From the NCBI GenBank assembly GCA_035530955.1, contig DATKTT010000031.1:1-5508 (forward strand): a stretch of 5,508 bases of DNA. Reading direction: 5' to 3'. This document shows, piece after piece, positions 5,495-5,508 of the stretch. How positions within the stretch are numbered: the stretch's first letter is position 1; the number at the start of each line of letters is the position of its first letter. The DNA comes from Williamwhitmania sp035530955 (GTDB lineage: Bacteria > Bacteroidota > Bacteroidia > Bacteroidales > Williamwhitmaniaceae). Under the pieces are notes generated by a model. It made no database searches, had not been told where the DNA came from, and saw only the letters and a program-made list of their open reading frames with translations. The position numbers were made by a program, and so were the translations under genes.

Positions 5495-5508
5495 TTTTGT
5501 TAATAGTT

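Overview
The window looks like chromosomal DNA of a Bacteroidota (Bacteroidales-type) bacterium. The evidence is the short bacterial form of glucose-6-phosphate isomerase, a secreted hypothetical protein of a kind common in that phylum, one textbook Bacteroidota promoter (TTTG, 19 bases, TAnnTTTG) in front of that gene, and a general lack of Shine-Dalgarno sequences. No transposase, phage gene, CRISPR array, tRNA or rRNA is visible. It is mostly ordinary housekeeping and hypothetical sequence, and I found no convincing undescribed multigene system. The most unusual signal is in the gaps between genes.

Layout. 14-1375 (+) encodes glucose-6-phosphate isomerase, probably the last gene of an operon that enters from the left, and is followed by a strong UUCG-loop terminator (1432-1464). 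After an AT-rich gap, 1742-2227 (+) encodes a small GNAT-like protein. It converges on a minus-strand gene, 2363-2827, for a small STAS/SpoIIAA-like protein. Next on the minus strand is 3070-3810, a secreted protein with a signal peptide and its own promoter. The last gene, 4140-5483 (-), encodes a P-loop protein of the cyclic 2,3-diphosphoglycerate synthetase family (COG2403). It has a near-perfect Shine-Dalgarno sequence and a GCAA-loop terminator (4082-4116).

The first and last genes both touch sugar-phosphate chemistry: the isomerase acts in upper glycolysis/gluconeogenesis, and the characterised archaeal relative of the last gene cyclises 2,3-diphosphoglycerate. They lie on opposite strands far apart, so no operon links them, and the bacterial role of the latter is uncertain. 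The three middle genes have no assigned function.

Three short arrays with a 7-base period lie at the 3' ends of three neighbouring genes. Two share a GTNAC core, and in those two the stop codon of the gene lies inside a repeat unit. Between the convergent genes there is also a 68-base element with inverted-repeat ends and internal repeats.
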